Assembly: GCA_015493585.1 (NCBI GenBank)
Contig: WGCW01000043.1
Coordinates: forward strand, 1-35,920
Reading direction: 5' to 3'
Length of the DNA: 35,920 bases
Source: Acidobacteriota bacterium
Lineage (GTDB): Bacteria > Acidobacteriota > Thermoanaerobaculia > Thermoanaerobaculales > Sulfomarinibacteraceae
The notes under the pieces were generated by a model. The model had not been told where the DNA came from and searched no databases. It worked only from the letters and a program-made list of their open reading frames with translations. Positions 26,103-32,610 of the stretch are shown one piece after another. Positions within the stretch are counted from its first letter, which is position 1. Every line of letters starts with the position of its first letter. Made by a program: the position numbers and the translations under genes.

Positions 26103-27588
26103 CAGTCAGGGGTCGCAGATGGACCAAATGGCGTACGGCGCGATGGGAGTCATGAGGCGGCTTGGTGTGGTCCTGGCGATGGGAACACTGCTTGCCGGTT
26201 GCGTCACTGTGGGGCCCGATTATCACGCACCGAAGGTCAAAAGCCCGAAGGCGTGGCACGCACAGCTCGGTGAAGGGCTGACCAAGACGCGCGTAGATTC
26301 GCGTCAGCTCGCACACTGGTGGACGGTACTGGGCGATCCGGAGCTCACGCATCTGGAAAGCCGGGCCGTGCAGGACAACCTCGACTTCAAACAAGCGCTG
26401 GCACGGGTCCGGGAGGCACGAGCTGCTCTCGGCATCGAAAAGGCTGGGCTCTATCCGGCGCTCGACAGCGGCGGGCAGGCGGTCAAGCAACGGGGAAGCG
26501 AGAATGCAGGTATGGCAGGTGAAGGCCGGCTGTACAACCTGGGATTCGATGCAGGGTGGGAGATCGATATCTTTGGGGGTGTCCGGCGTTCAATCGAGGC
26601 AGCGGCGGCTGAGTTGGGTGCCATGCACGACGATCTCGCAGACGTCTTGGTCAGTTTGGAGGCCGAAGTTGCGCGCAACTACGTAGAAGTCCGGACCTTC
26701 CAGGCCAGGCTTGCAGCGGCTCGTGCGAATCTCGCCGCCCAGCAGAAGAGCTATGACCTCAATCTGTCCCGGTTCAAGTCAGGGCTCATTGATCAATTGG
26801 CAGTCGACCAATCGTTGCAGCTCCTGGAAAGTACGCGAGCATTGATCCCCGCATTGAAGACAGGGCTCGCCCAGGCCAAGAATCGTTTGGCGATGCTGCT
26901 TGGCCGCTCGCCGGGAAGCCTCGACGCTGAGCTGGATCCGGAGCGCCCCCTGCCTATGCCCCCGGTGACGGTGGCCGTCGGAATTCCAGCAGACATGCTC
27001 CGGCGGCGTCCCGACGTGCGCCGGGCCGAGCGGGAGCTCGCCGCTCAGACAGCCAGGATCGGTGTGGCAAAAGCGGAGCTCTATCCAAAACTGCGGCTGA
27101 CCGGCAGCATCGGGCTCGAATCGGTTTCGACCGGCAATCTCTGGCAATGGGCGAGCCGGACGTACCGGATTGGCCCGGGCTTCTCGTGGCCGATTTTCCA
27201 CGCGGGCGCCATCCGCCGGAACATCGATGTCCAAACCGAACGCCAGAAGCAGGCGTTGCTGGGTTACGAGAAGGCCGTGCTGGCCGCGCAGGTGGATACG
27301 GAAAACGCGCTGGTCGCCTATGCCAAGGCGCAGCGGCGGCGGGATGCGCTTGCGCGGGCCGAGGCAGCGGCACGCCGGACGCTTGACCTGGCCGAGGATC
27401 AATACAAGGCCGGATTGATCGATTACACGACCGTGCTCGATGCACAACGGACGCTGGAATCCCTTCAGGATGGCCTCGCCCAGAGCCGTGGCGAAGTCGT
27501 GCTCGACCTGGTGCGTCTCTACAAAGCCCTCGGCGGTGGCTGGAGCTCGATGGCAGTCAAGGGTAAAGCGCCGGCCAAACATCCATGA
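26092..27588 (+). CDS. RND efflux outer-membrane lipoprotein (NodT/OprM family)
   Basis: Outer-membrane channel partner of the RND pump. Several in-frame ATGs exist. I chose 26092 because CGGAGG sits seven bases upstream, which gives 498 aa and an 11-base overlap with the pump gene. ATG 26152 (MRRLGVVLAMGTLLAGC) is a good alternative that gives a more standard signal. The lipobox LLAGC is followed by the family signature VTVGPDYHAP. Repeat 1 has LESRAVQDNLDFKQALARVREARAALGIEKAGLYPAL. GVRRSIEAAAAELG is the mid-segment motif, and IPADMLRRRPDVRRAERELAAQTARIGVAKAELYPKL opens repeat 2. QYKAGLIDYTTVLDAQRTL is the C-terminal OEP signature. It ends the efflux block and is followed by a repeat-filled gap. 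Confidence 0.94.
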   Translation: MRSNSQGSQMDQMAYGAMGVMRRLGVVLAMGTLLAGCVTVGPDYHAPKVKSPKAWHAQLGEGLTKTRVDSRQLAHWWTVLGDPELTHLESRAVQDNLDFKQALARVREARAALGIEKAGLYPALDSGGQAVKQRGSENAGMAGEGRLYNLGFDAGWEIDIFGGVRRSIEAAAAELGAMHDDLADVLVSLEAEVARNYVEVRTFQARLAAARANLAAQQKSYDLNLSRFKSGLIDQLAVDQSLQLLESTRALIPALKTGLAQAKNRLAMLLGRSPGSLDAELDPERPLPMPPVTVAVGIPADMLRRRPDVRRAERELAAQTARIGVAKAELYPKLRLTGSIGLESVSTGNLWQWASRTYRIGPGFSWPIFHAGAIRRNIDVQTERQKQALLGYEKAVLAAQVDTENALVAYAKAQRRRDALARAEAAARRTLDLAEDQYKAGLIDYTTVLDAQRTLESLQDGLAQSRGEVVLDLVRLYKALGGGWSSMAVKGKAPAKHP

Positions 27589-27666
27589 GTGAAGGCTGAC
27601 CGGTTCAGTGGTCATCCTGACTCAGCGAAGCCTTTCTTTGCTGCCATCCTGAGCAGGCGTCATCCT

Positions 27667-27722
27667 GAGGAGGCGAGATCCTTCGTGGCGCGCCTTTGGC
27701 GCACCACTCAGGATGACAGGGG
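27667..27722. repeat. 56-base interspersed repeat, copy 1
   Basis: The 56 bases from GAGGAGGCGAGATCC to GGATGACAGGGG recur exactly at 28274-28329. The centre GGCGCGCC TTT GGCGCACC folds into a short stem with a 3-base loop. In inverted orientation the same element occurs at about 10141-10190. Confidence 0.85.
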
Positions 27723-27876
27723 AGGGTGTCATTCTGAGCACCCACATGCCCCGGTGCGGGGCACCAGGACGGTGGACTAACAGGCATTCGGGTACGGCTT
27801 GGTCGGTTTCTCGAAGTGGCACGGTATCAGTATGTTACGTAACCTCCTCCCGGATGATCCAAGTGCTGTTAGTTGA

Positions 27877-27956
27877 GAGGAGGCGAACCCATCCCTCCAC
27901 CGTCATTCTGAGGAGGCGAAGCCATCCCTCCACCGTCATTCTGAGGAGGCGAAGCC
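27877..27956. repeat. 33-base tandem repeat, 2.4 units
   Basis: Units begin GAGGAGGCGAA and end CCACCGTCATTCT. They occupy 27877-27909 and 27910-27942, with one base difference, and a partial third unit covers 27943-27956. Each unit contains one GTCATTCTGAGGAGGCGA element, so the array looks like local duplication of the dispersed repeat. There are no spacers, so it is not a CRISPR. Confidence 0.8.
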
Positions 27957-27998
27957 GACGAAGAATCTGGGCGGGGGAACGACCGCGAGGAAAAGGCA

Positions 27999-28057
27999 AC
28001 CGCGGAGGTCGCAGAGATTCGCAGAGGAAGGCTGTGATGAGTACAACACTGTCCCCA
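27999..28057. repeat. Two dispersed repeats (CGCGGAGG..GCAGAG and CAACACTGTCCCCA), copy 2
   Basis: Bases 27999-28026 match 10387-10414 at 26 of 28 positions. CAACACTGTCCCCA at 28044-28057 is identical to 10345-10358. The two motifs lie close together in both gaps but in opposite order. Confidence 0.6.
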
Positions 28058-28273
28058 ACTCCGCGGTTTGCACCAACGCGGCCCGCACTGTTTTCGGCTT
28101 GCAGAGGCAACAAGGATTGACCGGCGCATGCGAGCCCCCCTCCCAGATCCTTCGCCTTCGGCTCAGGATGACAGGGGGAGGTTTGAGCGGTTCAGGATGA
28201 CATTGTGGGGGGCGTTCCGCGATGGCAGGTACGTTCGCCCTCGACTTAGGATGGCACGAGCAGTTGTCATTCC

Positions 28274-28329
28274 GAGGAGGCGAGATCCTTCGTGGCGCGC
28301 CTTTGGCGCACCACTCAGGATGACAGGGG
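28274..28329. repeat. 56-base interspersed repeat, copy 2
   Basis: Identical to 27667-27722. A degenerate relative (AGATCCTTCGCCTTCGGCTCAGGATGACAGGGGG) precedes it at 28145-28178, and a truncated one (CTTGGCGCGCCCCTCAGGATGACAAGGGG) follows at about 28346-28375. Confidence 0.85.
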
Positions 28330-28455
28330 GAGGGATGGCTTTGCCCTTGGCGCGCCCCTCAGGATGACAAGGGGGGAGAAGATGGCTCTGGATGACAGCG
28401 GCAGTGATCATTCCGGGGAGGATGGGGACGCTGCAATGCAGTGCGTTGATGCTTC

Positions 28456-29790
28456 TCAGTGCATGTACTTCAGCCGTTGGATGTCGGCTCCGAGAGCGGC
28501 AAGACGTTCGGCCAACGATTGATATCCGCGTTCGATCTGGTGCACGTTGTGGATGGTGCTTTCGCCTTCCGCACAGAGCGCAGCGATGACGAGCGCCATC
28601 CCAGCGCGAATATCGGGGCTGGAAAGGCTCTGGCCGTACAGCTTTGAGGGGCCGACGACGACCGCACGATGGGGATCGCACAGGATGATCCGCGCCCCCA
28701 TGCTGATCAGGCGATCGACCCAGAAAAGCCGGCTTTCGAACATCTTTTCATGGATGAGGATGGTGCCGCGGGCCTGTGTCGCCATGACCAGCGCAATGCT
28801 TGTCAGGTCGGGAGGGAATGCTGGCCAGGGCCCATCATCAATTTTTGGGATCGCCCCATGGAGGTCCTCGTGCACAACGAGCTCCTGCTCAGCCGGCACG
28901 AAGAGATCTTTGCCCCGTTGTTCCCATCTGATGCCGAGCCGTTCCATCGCGATCTGCATGGCGCGATGATCGGGTCCCAGGGCGGCACCCTGAATGAGCA
29001 GCTCTCCCCCGGTCGCGACGGCCAGGCCGATGAAACTCCCGATTTCAATATGGTCGGGGCCAACACGTGTGGAAGTACCGTGGAGCTCGGGTTGCCCGTG
29101 GATGTGGAGCACATTGGTGCCGATGCCCTCGACCGAGCCGCCCATCGCGTTCAGCATATGACACAGCTCCTGGACGTGCGGCTCGGAAGCTGCGTTGCGG
29201 ATGGTTGTCTCGCCCCGCGCCATGGCGGCGGCCATAACCGCGTTCTCGGTACCCATGACACTCATTTCATGGAGGAAAATGTCGTTCCCGGTGAGACCGC
29301 GAGGAGTCGTCAGCACGTAGTGATCGGGGAGAACCTCGACCACAGCGCCGAGAGCCTCGAGCGCGTGGATATGTGTATCGAGAGGGCGCCGGCCGATGCG
29401 GTCACCCCCTGGTCTGGGCAGCTCCGCGTAGCCGGTCCGGGCGAGAAGCGGACCAGCGAGGAGAAAGGAAGCACGAATGGCCCTGGCGAGATTGGGATCA
29501 ATGGCGTTGGTTTTCAGATTCCTCGCTTCGATCGTCCACGACCCGGGGCCGGTTTGCGTGACGCCAGCGCCAGTTCCTTCGATGAGGGCTAGCATGGCGC
29601 GGACATCGATGATCTCCGGGATGTTGTCGAGATGAACCGGATCAGAGGTTAACAACGCCGCTGCCAGCATCGGCAGGGCAGCATTCTTGTTCCCCTGTGG
29701 CGTGACCGTTCCCGACAGGGGATGCCCGCCACGAATCCGGTACGCCTCCTGCCCGTCAGATGTTGCCCCGTCGTGCAGCACTCGTGACAT
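28456..29790 (-). CDS. murA: UDP-N-acetylglucosamine 1-carboxyvinyltransferase (Asp-type active site)
   Basis: Transfers enolpyruvate from PEP to UDP-GlcNAc, the first committed step of peptidoglycan synthesis. It has 444 aa, somewhat longer than the usual 417-430, with about 15 extra N-terminal residues. GTVTPQGNKNAALPMLAAAL holds the catalytic Lys35-Asn36 pair. In the mobile loop PGGDRIGRRPLDTHI, Asp130 replaces the Cys115 of E. coli MurA (PGGCTIGARPVD). The codon is GAC at 29403-29401. The fold is otherwise complete to the C-terminus (HNVHQIERGYQSLAERLAALGADI). Asp at this site is known from Mycobacterium and Chlamydia, where it gives fosfomycin insensitivity with retained activity. GGAGGAAGGACA precedes the start. 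It is divergent from holC with a 57-base gap. Confidence 0.95.
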   Translation of the reverse strand: MSRVLHDGATSDGQEAYRIRGGHPLSGTVTPQGNKNAALPMLAAALLTSDPVHLDNIPEIIDVRAMLALIEGTGAGVTQTGPGSWTIEARNLKTNAIDPNLARAIRASFLLAGPLLARTGYAELPRPGGDRIGRRPLDTHIHALEALGAVVEVLPDHYVLTTPRGLTGNDIFLHEMSVMGTENAVMAAAMARGETTIRNAASEPHVQELCHMLNAMGGSVEGIGTNVLHIHGQPELHGTSTRVGPDHIEIGSFIGLAVATGGELLIQGAALGPDHRAMQIAMERLGIRWEQRGKDLFVPAEQELVVHEDLHGAIPKIDDGPWPAFPPDLTSIALVMATQARGTILIHEKMFESRLFWVDRLISMGARIILCDPHRAVVVGPSKLYGQSLSSPDIRAGMALVIAALCAEGESTIHNVHQIERGYQSLAERLAALGADIQRLKYMH

Positions 29791-29830
29791 TGTCCTTCCT
29801 CCCTGGGTACGATACCACCGACCCCTGTCC

Positions 29831-29839
29831 TGCTACACT
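29831..29839 (+). promoter_or_regulatory. Extended -10 promoter (TGCTACACT) of holC
   Basis: TGC-TACACT is an extended -10 element. It ends eight bases before the holC ATG (29848), so transcription would begin within a base or two of the start codon. No Shine-Dalgarno is seen, consistent with a leaderless message. Confidence 0.5.
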
Positions 29840-29847
29840 GCGATCGT

Positions 29848-30243
29848 ATGGTGCGCCTGATCTTGCATCCGTTGCCGGGAGAAAAACGGGCCGGGAAGCT
29901 GGTTCAGACGATCGAGGAACTGTACACGGGCGGCCGGAAGCTGGTCGTATGGGTGGCCGACGAGAACCGGCGGCAGATTCTCGATGAGTACCTGTGGACT
30001 TTTCGCAAGCTTTCTTTTGTCCCTCATGCTGTTTGGACACGCCAGCCGGACATGCCTGCCGAACCGGTCGTCCTGACCGGTGAGCCGGTCAAGCCGCCCG
30101 GAGCCGATGTTCTCGTCGTCGGTGATGATCTTCCGCCCATCGAGTGGGCGCAGGGTTTTGATGAAATCCACGACTTCGTGCCACCCGGTCCGGCCGGAGA
30201 AGAACGCACGCACCTGTGGCGCGAAGCGGGTCTGCTGGGGTGA
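29848..30243 (+). CDS. holC: DNA polymerase III chi subunit (HolC-like)
   Basis: Chi links the clamp loader to single-strand-binding protein. The 131-aa protein carries the family core KLVQTIEELYTGGRKLVVWVADENRRQILDEYLWTFRKLSFVPHAV. The pattern DExLWTFxxxSFxPH is the chi signature. PVVLTGEPVKPPGADVLVVGDDLPP corresponds to the second half (PVLIT..., L.NL..P). Sequence between these blocks is poorly conserved, as is normal. No ribosome-binding site precedes the ATG. In many genomes holC lies with pepA and valS; here it is followed after 12 bases by yccF and is divergent from murA. The psi subunit (HolD) is not visible. Confidence 0.82.
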   Translation: MVRLILHPLPGEKRAGKLVQTIEELYTGGRKLVVWVADENRRQILDEYLWTFRKLSFVPHAVWTRQPDMPAEPVVLTGEPVKPPGADVLVVGDDLPPIEWAQGFDEIHDFVPPGPAGEERTHLWREAGLLG

Positions 30244-30255
30244 GAAGGAGCGGAC

Positions 30256-30624
30256 ATGTCGTTTCTTGGGAATGTGATTTGGCTGATTTTCGGAGGGTTG
30301 GTCACGGGGCTTGGATACATCCTGGGCGGATGTGTTCTGTTGTTGACGATCATCGGCATCCCTTTCGGCCTGCAATCGATTCGCTTGGGATGGGCAACCT
30401 TCGCTCCCTTTGGCAAGGAGGTCGTGGTCAGTGGGGGAGCCTATGGCCAGCTGAAACTGATCTTCGATATCCTTTGGCTGGTATTCTTCGGGTGGGAGAT
30501 CGCGCTTGCCCATCTCGTTCACGCCGGTATCCTTGCCATCACGATTCTCGGGATCCCCTTTGCGCTCCAACATCTCAAGCTGATCCCAGTCGCGCTTTTT
30601 CCCTTCAGCCACACGTTGCGGTAG
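30256..30624 (+). CDS. yccF: YccF domain inner-membrane protein
   Basis: A small membrane protein of unknown function, 122 aa. Two related halves are visible, each with a hydrophobic helix pair ending in a GIPFG/GIPFA turn: LLLTIIGIPFGLQSIRLGWATFAPFGKEV and GILAITILGIPFALQHLKLIPVALFPF. This is the duplicated YccF (DUF307) domain. AAGGAG lies eight bases upstream. It may be cotranscribed with holC. Nothing in the context explains the role. Confidence 0.88.
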   Translation: MSFLGNVIWLIFGGLVTGLGYILGGCVLLLTIIGIPFGLQSIRLGWATFAPFGKEVVVSGGAYGQLKLIFDILWLVFFGWEIALAHLVHAGILAITILGIPFALQHLKLIPVALFPFSHTLR

Positions 30625-30734
30625 TGGTTCTGATCCGCCTTCGGCAACTTTTCACCCGGACAGCGAGAACTTTCTCCTGACGCGTGCGTTAACTTCTTTG
30701 ATGGGTGATGAGAGAGCTCTCAAAGGGGGAAATG

Positions 30735-31736
30735 ATGAACGTACGTACGCTGATCCGTCATTGTGTTTTGGCCGTTGTGATTGTCATGCTGTCCGGTGGT
30801 AGCGCTGGCGCGGCGGCGGTGCACTTTCAGAAGAGTTTCCCGGCTCAGGGTATCTCGGCGGTGCATGTCACTGTGTCCTTTCCTGATGTCCACGTGAGGG
30901 TGGCTCAAACGGCGAACGTGAAAATCGCGGTTGATCTGACCTCTCGTGAGACGGAAAAGCGGGCGGCCAAGCTCTTCGCGGCATACAAGCCGGTATATGC
31001 GGTCAAGGACGGTGTCATCACCGTCACGTCCTCGAGAAAACACCGCATGTGGCCATGGCACCATGCATCGATCTCCGGGAAGGTGACGGTCATCGTGCCA
31101 TCCGGGGTTCGTCTGGATGTCAAGACCTCGTCCGGTGACTGTGATGTTCATGGAGATCTCGGCACGGCCCCGGTCACGGCCGATACGGCATCTGGAGATG
31201 TCACGTTTGACGGATCCGCGAGCAGCATCGTTGCAGATACGGCATCGGGTGATGTCCGGCTTCATGTGGTGGGGCCCGCCGAGGCCATCAAGGCGGACAC
31301 GGCGTCGGGCGATATCGTTGTCACAGGCTCCGCGAAGCGCATCGCCGCAGATACCGCCTCGGGGGATGTCGAGCTTCATCTCGATGGAACGGCCGAGGAG
31401 ATCGACATCGTTACGTCATCGGGAGACATCACGGCTGAGGGCTTGCTGGGGAACGTCAAGGCGAGGACGAGCTCGGGTGATGTTGGCCTTTCGTGGAGGC
31501 GGCTCGATCCGGCATCTCACGTGGACGTTGCAACGGTTTCGGGCGATGTGCACCTTGTCTTCCCGGGGAAAACTGCGGTCAACGGTCTCGTCAGAACCGT
31601 GTCGGGAGAGATCCGCTCGGACTTTCCTGGAACGTTCCGCGACCATGCGCATCGTCTGGCGCTCAGCTCGGCTCGTGCCGCCGCGACCGTGACAGTTGCA
31701 ACATCATCGGGCGATGTCACCTTGAAAACCCGCTGA
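30735..31736 (+). CDS. Exported DUF4097-type beta-strand-repeat protein
   Basis: A secreted or periplasmic protein of 333 aa with no assigned function. I chose ATG 30735 (or 30732) after AAAGGGGGA rather than the ORF-track start at 30705. The N-terminus is a signal peptide (RTLIRHCVLAVVIVMLSGGSAGAAA). Residues about 130-333 contain ten imperfect repeats of about 20 residues with the core (D/T)xxSGD(V/I), for example SSGDCDV, DTASGDVTF, DTASGDVRL, RTSSGDVGL and ATVSGDVHL. This regular Ser-Gly-Asp turn is the DUF4097/DUF4098 hallmark and predicts a right-handed beta solenoid. In other genomes these proteins sit near envelope-stress or anti-sigma genes; none is visible here. Confidence 0.85.
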   Translation: MNVRTLIRHCVLAVVIVMLSGGSAGAAAVHFQKSFPAQGISAVHVTVSFPDVHVRVAQTANVKIAVDLTSRETEKRAAKLFAAYKPVYAVKDGVITVTSSRKHRMWPWHHASISGKVTVIVPSGVRLDVKTSSGDCDVHGDLGTAPVTADTASGDVTFDGSASSIVADTASGDVRLHVVGPAEAIKADTASGDIVVTGSAKRIAADTASGDVELHLDGTAEEIDIVTSSGDITAEGLLGNVKARTSSGDVGLSWRRLDPASHVDVATVSGDVHLVFPGKTAVNGLVRTVSGEIRSDFPGTFRDHAHRLALSSARAAATVTVATSSGDVTLKTR

Positions 31737-31844
31737 TGAGGTTGTTGCGCTGTGCGGAACCCGTGTGATCCCAGCGGATACGACCACGATGGAAGCACGC
31801 TCACCCCAACGCCACGGCAACCGGTCGCGGGGAGAACGCCCGAG

Positions 31845-31920
31845 GGAGCGCGGACTTCAGTCCGTATCGTACGCTTAACGCGTTCTGGCACAAAAAGATG
31901 CGGACTGAAGTCCGCGCTCC
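31845..31920. repeat. 24-bp inverted repeat (GGAGCGCGGACTTCAGTCCG type)
   Basis: The left arm (31845-31868) and right arm (31897-31920) are inverse copies over 24 bases with one mismatch, separated by 28 bases. Each arm also contains the smaller palindrome GGACTTCAGTCC or GGACTGAAGTCC. This REP-like form is widespread in bacterial intergenic DNA. The rest of 31737-31979 shows no gene. Confidence 0.85.
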
Positions 31921-31979
31921 AAGGCTGCCTCCGGCCGGCGGGGCACAGCGCAACAACCTCGCTGATGCAGCAAGCTTGA

Positions 31980-32008
31980 CAGACATGGATGGCCTCTGCG
32001 CGTATAAT
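31980..32008 (+). promoter_or_regulatory. Promoter of the Cache-like gene
   Basis: A perfect TATAAT (32003-32008) lies 18 bases before the ATG at 32026. With 17-base spacing the -35 box is CAGACA (31980-31985). A perfect TTGACA lies at 31976-31981, but its spacing of 21 is too long. Transcription would start near 32015, directly before GGAGGG. Confidence 0.6.
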
Positions 32009-32025
32009 TGATGCCGGAGGGACCG

Positions 32026-32538
32026 ATGAAAAAATTCTTGGTGATCGTCATCGTTTTGTTGATTGTGGCTGGGGGGATCGGGTACCTGGTGTTGCAATCC
32101 AGACAGGCCACCGAGCTGAAGAAGGTGCAGGAGACCGCTCAAAAGAACCTCGTTGCTCAGCAGAAGAGGGATCAAAGGACCATCATCGATCTGGCCCAGG
32201 ACCTTTCTCGAACGCTGGCGGTCACGCTCGCCGATGACATCGCGCGGAAGGATTTTACGTCGGTCGAGGGGCAACTCGAGTCGGTTGTTCAGGGGCGCCG
32301 GGTGGCTGGGATCCTCGTCCTCGATCAGGATGGGAACGTTCTGGCTGCAACCGATTTGAGGTATCACGGGAGGAGAATGGACGACGCGGCGACCCGGAGT
32401 GCCCTGGGCGTGACAACCCTGACGGTTGCCTCTGAACCTCCTGCCCCAGGTCAGTTGGAAATCGATGTTCCCGTAAGCTCGGGAGGCCGCCGGATTGCGA
32501 CGTTGCGCGTCTTCTTCGTTGTGACGGCCAAAGCGTGA
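32026..32538 (+). CDS. Membrane-anchored protein with a Cache-like extracytoplasmic domain
   Basis: The role is unknown. It has 170 aa. ATG 32026 follows GGAGGGACCG, a better start than the ORF-track one at 32008. One N-terminal membrane helix (KKFLVIVIVLLIVAGGIGYLVL) is followed by a helical segment (about 30-65; KKVQETAQKNLVAQQKRDQR). The rest is a mixed alpha/beta region with FTSVEGQLESVVQGRRVAGILVLDQDGNVLAATD. The last phrase is the beta-hairpin typical of Cache/PAS-like sensor domains in chemoreceptors and histidine kinases. No HAMP, kinase, cyclase or methyl-accepting domain follows, so it is a sensor-like module without an output domain. It has its own strong promoter. Function beyond fold is guesswork. 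Confidence 0.7.
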   Translation: MKKFLVIVIVLLIVAGGIGYLVLQSRQATELKKVQETAQKNLVAQQKRDQRTIIDLAQDLSRTLAVTLADDIARKDFTSVEGQLESVVQGRRVAGILVLDQDGNVLAATDLRYHGRRMDDAATRSALGVTTLTVASEPPAPGQLEIDVPVSSGGRRIATLRVFFVVTAKA

Positions 32539-32610
32539 ACAGGCCGTTCCTCTTTGCATCCCGGGACCGGGCGTTTCTGGAAATGTGAGAGGTTTCCGGA
32601 CGGACGTGGC

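Larger units (their letters stand above)
27589..28455. other. 867-base gene-free gap filled with interspersed repeats
   Basis: The gap lies between the convergent oprM-like and murA genes. None of the ORF-track entries here looks like a protein. At least eight partial or full copies of the GTCATCCTGAG / CTCAGGATGAC element occur in both orientations. Listed separately are two 56-base identical copies, one 33-base tandem array, and copies of the two other repeats seen near 10.4 kb. Confidence 0.75.

Noticed and set aside
27877-27956. Possible CRISPR array
   Set aside because: Repeats are directly tandem with no spacers, and no cas gene is in the window.
27713-28120. 135-aa ORF in the repeat-rich gap
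   Set aside because: It is made of translated copies of the dispersed repeat (HPSTVILRRRS repeated), with no protein-like features.
28669-29592. 307-aa plus-strand ORF opposite murA
   Set aside because: It is a shadow of the minus-strand murA codons; murA has motifs, length and a ribosome-binding site.
30712-30721. GAGAGCTCTC palindrome before the DUF4097 gene as an operator
   Set aside because: Ten bases only, just before the Shine-Dalgarno, with no regulator gene beside it and no second copy; chance is likely.
31976-31981. Perfect TTGACA as -35 box of the Cache-like gene
   Set aside because: Spacing to TATAAT is 21 bases, outside the normal range; CAGACA at 17 bases fits better.
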